Of a DNA stretch of 6,345 nucleotides, positions 5,588 to 6,345 are shown piece after piece. The notes beneath the pieces are model-generated. The model did no database searches, was not told the DNA's origin, and was given only the letters and a program-made list of their open reading frames with translations. Made by a program: the position numbers and the translations under genes. Source of the DNA: Spartobacteria bacterium (GTDB lineage: Bacteria; Verrucomicrobiota; Verrucomicrobiia; Chthoniobacterales; UBA10450); the NCBI GenBank assembly GCA_021324035.1, contig JAJPJU010000060.1, positions 1 to 6,345 of the forward strand, read 5' to 3'. Position 1 is the stretch's first letter. Every line of letters starts with the position of its first letter.

Positions 5588-6345
5588 GTGCAAAGATTTG
5601 TTTTCGGCTTCGCAACGACGTTGATCTTCGGCGCTGCCGCTTTTGCACAGGGGCCCGCTCCGTCCCCGCTGATTTCGCTGCCCTCTCCGCCTCCGGCAAA
5701 AGTTACACCGGCCCTTCCCGAATCGAGTCCTGCTCCCGTACTGACCAAACAGGATCTCGAGCCCTTTTTCGAGGCGTTGATCCCCTCTCAATTGCGGACT
5801 AAAAATCTCGCCGGCGCCGTTATTTCCGTCGTTAAGGATGGCCAGGTCCTTCTTCAAAAAGGCTACGGCTATGCCGATGTGGACGCGAAAAAGCCGGTCC
5901 TTCCCGATCAAACATTGTTTCGGCCTGGCTCGATCTCGAAACTATTCACCGCGACGGCTGTGATGCAGCTCGTGGAACAGGGCAAACTCGATCTCGATCG
6001 AGATGTGAACGGTTACATCGACTTTGCGATTCCAAAAACCTATCCGGAACCGGTCACCCTGCGCCGATTGCTGACGCACACGGGCGGATTCGAGGAGACG
6101 CTGAAGAATTTGTTCGTCGGTCATGAAAGTGATCTCAAGCCGGTCGGGACTTACCTCGCGAACCAGTTACCGGCGCGAATTTTTCCGCCGGGCAAAATTC
6201 CATCGTATTCGAATTATGGATTCACTCTGGCGGGATACATCGTCGAGCGGGTGAGCGGCGAGAAGTTCGAGCGTTATGTCGACAATCACATTTTGAAGCC
6301 GCTCAAAATGAACAACTCGACATTCGATCAGCCGCTTCCGCCCCA
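5588..6345 (+). CDS. Secreted beta-lactamase-family serine hydrolase (class C/PBP4*-like), 3' end missing
   Basis: The visible 252 residues begin at GTG, the first usable start after an in-frame stop at 5537-5539. No clear Shine-Dalgarno is seen. A signal peptide (FGFATTLIFGAAAFA, cleavage near residue 21) is followed by a Pro/Ser-rich linker (about 22-52) before the catalytic domain. Domain marks are AGAVISVVKDGQVLLQKGYG, FRPGSISKLFTATAVMQLVEQGKLDLD with the SxxK nucleophile S115/K118, LRRLLTHTGGFEE, and the YxN motif Y207-S208-N209 in PSYSNYGFTLAGYIVE. The third motif (HxG/KxG) would lie beyond the window. This Beta-lactamase (PF00144) family includes AmpC, D-Ala-D-Ala peptidases, D-aminopeptidases and esterases, so the substrate cannot be named. 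It is a periplasmic or surface enzyme, 44 bases after the Ub-Mut7-C gene, possibly in the same unit. Confidence 0.92.
   Translation, partial: MQRFVFGFATTLIFGAAAFAQGPAPSPLISLPSPPPAKVTPALPESSPAPVLTKQDLEPFFEALIPSQLRTKNLAGAVISVVKDGQVLLQKGYGYADVDAKKPVLPDQTLFRPGSISKLFTATAVMQLVEQGKLDLDRDVNGYIDFAIPKTYPEPVTLRRLLTHTGGFEETLKNLFVGHESDLKPVGTYLANQLPARIFPPGKIPSYSNYGFTLAGYIVERVSGEKFERYVDNHILKPLKMNNSTFDQPLPP

Noticed and set aside
5510..5911. Minus-strand open frame over the Ub-Mut7-C end and hydrolase start
   Set aside because: It is Arg/Gly-rich and antisense to a clear signal peptide and beta-lactamase-type domain; a shadow.

Overview
The window reads as an ordinary chromosomal stretch from a diderm (Gram-negative-type) bacterium. 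The genes are tightly packed and all lie on the + strand. Apolipoprotein N-acyltransferase implies an outer membrane with triacylated lipoproteins. The moderate-to-high GC, the GTG starts, the short heptamer-type and palindromic intergenic repeats, and the gene mix (PgcA-type phosphohexomutase, Lnt, DUF1343/NamZ, Ub-Mut7-C) remind me of soil Verrucomicrobia such as Chthoniobacterales. That assignment is from memory, not from a search.

Layout. 1-918: the 3' two-thirds of a phosphoglucomutase/phosphomannomutase-type phosphohexomutase, cut by the window edge. 957-1265: a small unrecognised protein with a good ribosome binding site and an Arg-rich tail. 1266-1391: an intergenic stretch with alternative small hairpins and a degenerate 7-bp periodic repeat. 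1392-2993: apolipoprotein N-acyltransferase (lnt). 2987-3055: a compact palindromic, REPIN/MITE-like element of two perfect hairpins flanked by near-identical inverted ends; its left end supplies the lnt stop codon. 3065-4153: a DUF1343/NamZ-type (GH171) exo-N-acetylmuramidase homologue without a signal peptide and with a short C-terminus. 4063-4788: a secreted protein with a divergent 3D-type double-psi beta-barrel motif. Its GTG start and strong Shine-Dalgarno lie inside the preceding gene, so about 30 N-terminal residues are encoded in an overlapping frame. 4785-5543: a Ub-Mut7-C protein (ubiquitin-like fold plus PIN-like RNase plus zinc ribbon), coupled to the previous gene by an ATGA overlap. 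5588-6345: the N-terminal part of a secreted class C beta-lactamase-like serine hydrolase, cut by the window end.

How the parts fit. Lnt, NamZ, the 3D/DPBB protein and the serine hydrolase are all plausibly cell-envelope functions, and the hexomutase can supply sugar phosphates for envelope polymers. NamZ, the DPBB protein and Ub-Mut7-C overlap one another and are probably one transcription unit, possibly extending to the serine hydrolase 44 bp downstream. The most interesting points are the palindromic element that ends lnt and abuts the SD-less namZ start, and the 91-base overlap in which the signal-peptide n-region of the DPBB protein overprints the namZ 3' end. I see no CRISPR array, tRNA, rRNA, transposase or phage gene.
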